This document shows positions 62,800 through 64,000 of a stretch of DNA of 64,000 bases, one piece after another (the first letter of the stretch is position 1; each line of letters starts with the position of its first letter). The translations under genes and the position numbers were made by a program. The stretch spans positions 53,265,667 through 53,329,666 of the forward strand of contig OY282610.1 of the NCBI GenBank assembly GCA_958298945.1, written 5' to 3'. The DNA is from Atherix ibis. Lineage: Eukaryota; Arthropoda; Insecta; Diptera; Athericidae. The notes beneath the pieces are model-generated. The model had not been told where the DNA came from. It saw only the letters and a program-made list of their open reading frames with translations, and made no database searches.

Positions 62800-64000
62800 T
62801 TGCCTGAAAGTGCACAATCATACCCCAAACAAACATCTCCAAAAAACCACCATTTTCATAGAGAAAAACAAATTTTAAGAGAAAGTGGACTCAGTGTAAT
62901 AATTGTTGCCTCCTATTTTTTGAGAAAACTGGGTGCCTGGTGTAAAAATTGGATTTTCGTGAATATTGTCACAAATTTTCGAATTTTTGTAGTTTTTTGC
63001 ATATCTTTAGGTGGTCAATTTATTTTGCTTTCAGTAAATAAAAAATTCAATTTTAGGTAATTTTTTTTTAATAGTGCTCACAAAAATTTATTCTGAAAGG
63101 ATATTCCTTTTTCGATCAGAATAATATGGATCTAGAAGGCTATGTTAAAGTGTATGTAATGAAACCATGAAACAAATTGTCATTTTTATCCAAAAAAGCA
63201 AACTTTATTTTTTTTAAAATACAGCGAACTTTAGGTATTTTTTTTTAAAACGCCTGGAAAAAATTTTCCTGTAAGGACTTTTTTAGTCCGATCAGGATAA
63301 TAAGAATAATTATTAGTTTCACATATGTATGCGCATTAACATCATTAAACAAATTTTCGAAAAAATTTCCTTTTTCATAGAAAAATAGAAATTTAAAAAA
63401 AAATTTAATGATCTTTTGGCAAATTTTTCTCAAAACTCCCACCGGATTTATCGTGACATGTCATTTTCCTTCCAATCATTATACTAAGAGTCATAGAAGA
63501 TTTGCCTGAAAGTGTGCAATGACACCACAAAATAAATTCTAAAAAACCTTAATTTTTATACAAAAAAAACGAATTTTAATAAAGAAAACAATAAATTTTA
63601 TGAATTTTTTCTCAAAATCACCAACAAAAATTTATCCAGAAAGGATATTCTCATTTCAATCGAGAAAATATGTATTAGAGAAGCTTTGCCTGAAAGTACG
63701 CAATGACACCATAAAAACAATTCTAAAAACCTTAATTTGTTTACAAAAAAAAACGAATTTTAGGAAAGAAAACTATAAATTTTATGAATTTTTTCTCAAA
63801 ATCACCAACAAAAATTTATCCAGAAAGGATATTCTCATTCCAGTCGAGAAAATATGCATTGGAGAAGCTTTGCCTGAAAGTACGCAATGACACCATAAAA
63901 ACCGTTCTAAAAACCTTAATTTTTATACAAAAAAAAACGAATTTTAAGAAAGAAAACTATAAATTTTATGATTTTTTCTCAAAATCACCAACAAAAATTT
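62800..64000 (+). repeat. Partial HOR unit at the right edge
   Basis: The core is of the unit 36 kind (taggtaatttttt, gatcagaataat, cccaccggattt). Two C monomers follow completely and a third is cut by the window end. The first C has tattagagaagc and ttgtttac, as in unit 37. Confidence 0.88.

Larger units (their letters stand above)
1..64000 (+). repeat. Higher-order satellite DNA array (whole window)
   Basis: Every part of the window aligns by eye to one repeating plan: D1, spacer, D2, D3, D4, then n C monomers, always in the same orientation. Spacing of one D1 landmark (tttgcctgaaagtgcac) fits 887 + 184n bp in 36 of 38 intervals; the other two contain visible rearrangements. Composition is strongly AT-rich with many A and T runs. 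No unique DNA, transposon or gene interrupts it, and both window ends fall inside monomers. Long head-to-tail arrays of this kind are typical of eukaryotic pericentromeric or centromeric heterochromatin. The taxon and chromosomal position are inference only. Confidence 0.98.

Noticed and set aside
1..64000. CRISPR array
   Set aside because: Repeats are about 184 bp, contiguous and all of one family. There are no short constant repeats separated by unique spacers.
1..64000. Known satellites such as primate alpha satellite or the Drosophila 1.688 family
   Set aside because: Monomer length and key words do not match what I know of either family, and no CENP-B-box-like motif is visible. Identity would need a database search.

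Overview
The whole 64 kb window lies inside one head-to-tail, AT-rich satellite DNA array. I see no convincing gene, RNA gene, transposon, CRISPR array or unique flanking sequence. The array runs past both ends of the window. Its size, uniform orientation, nested (higher-order) periodicity and homopolymer-rich composition point to eukaryotic heterochromatin, pericentromeric or centromeric. An insect-like AT-rich genome is plausible, but nothing here fixes the taxon, and I do not recognise the satellite from memory.

Building blocks. The basic monomer is about 183-186 bp. The window contains two classes. (1) A divergent core, once per higher-order repeat (HOR): D1 (about 184 bp), a roughly 157-160 bp spacer with no obvious monomer homology, then D2 (about 176), D3 (about 183-186) and D4 (about 184). 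(2) A run of n closely related C monomers between D4 and the next D1. Measured at a fixed D1 landmark, units are close to 887 + 184n bp. The core is constant while n varies between neighbours: 0, 2, 3, 4, 5, 6, 7 or 9 (n=4 is commonest; n=1 and n=8 were not seen). In order along the window n is 3,7,4,4,7,2,3,5,4,2,3,3,3,4,4,4,4,0,4,2,5,2,(rearranged),(3 plus a partial),4,4,4,6,4,5,3,3,2,4,5,9,9,5. That makes 38 complete units plus a partial at each end.

C monomers are position-specific. A typical n=4 run is Cb-Cb-Ca followed by a terminal monomer. Cb has gtattgg, acaattct and ttgtatac; Ca has gcattgg, accgttct and tttttatac. In roughly the left half the terminal monomer is Cc (head atgatattctc). 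In roughly the right half it is Cd (head ggaaattctcatttcaatc) with the same tail as Cc.

Regions. 1-18 kb: mixed units, including a fold-back inverted insertion at 14.3 kb and a cluster of one-base indels at 6.0-7.1 kb. 18.1-24.2 kb: a very recent amplification with a 1437-bp step. 25.7-30.8 kb: a two-unit (about 2.51 kb) tandem duplication whose junction created the only n=0 unit. 34-38 kb: a breakpoint cluster (a perfect 35-bp inverted repeat and two identical 88-bp monomer remnants) that coincides with the change from left-type to right-type variants. 38-64 kb: right-type units, ending with a 2540-bp tandem doublet (n=9).

Open reading frames are by-products of the repeat. A 183-bp C monomer is exactly 61 stop-free codons, so runs of 183/186-bp monomers give long open frames, while 184-bp monomers break them. 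The array can be read as a record of unequal crossing-over, template switching and local homogenisation rather than as a set of genes.
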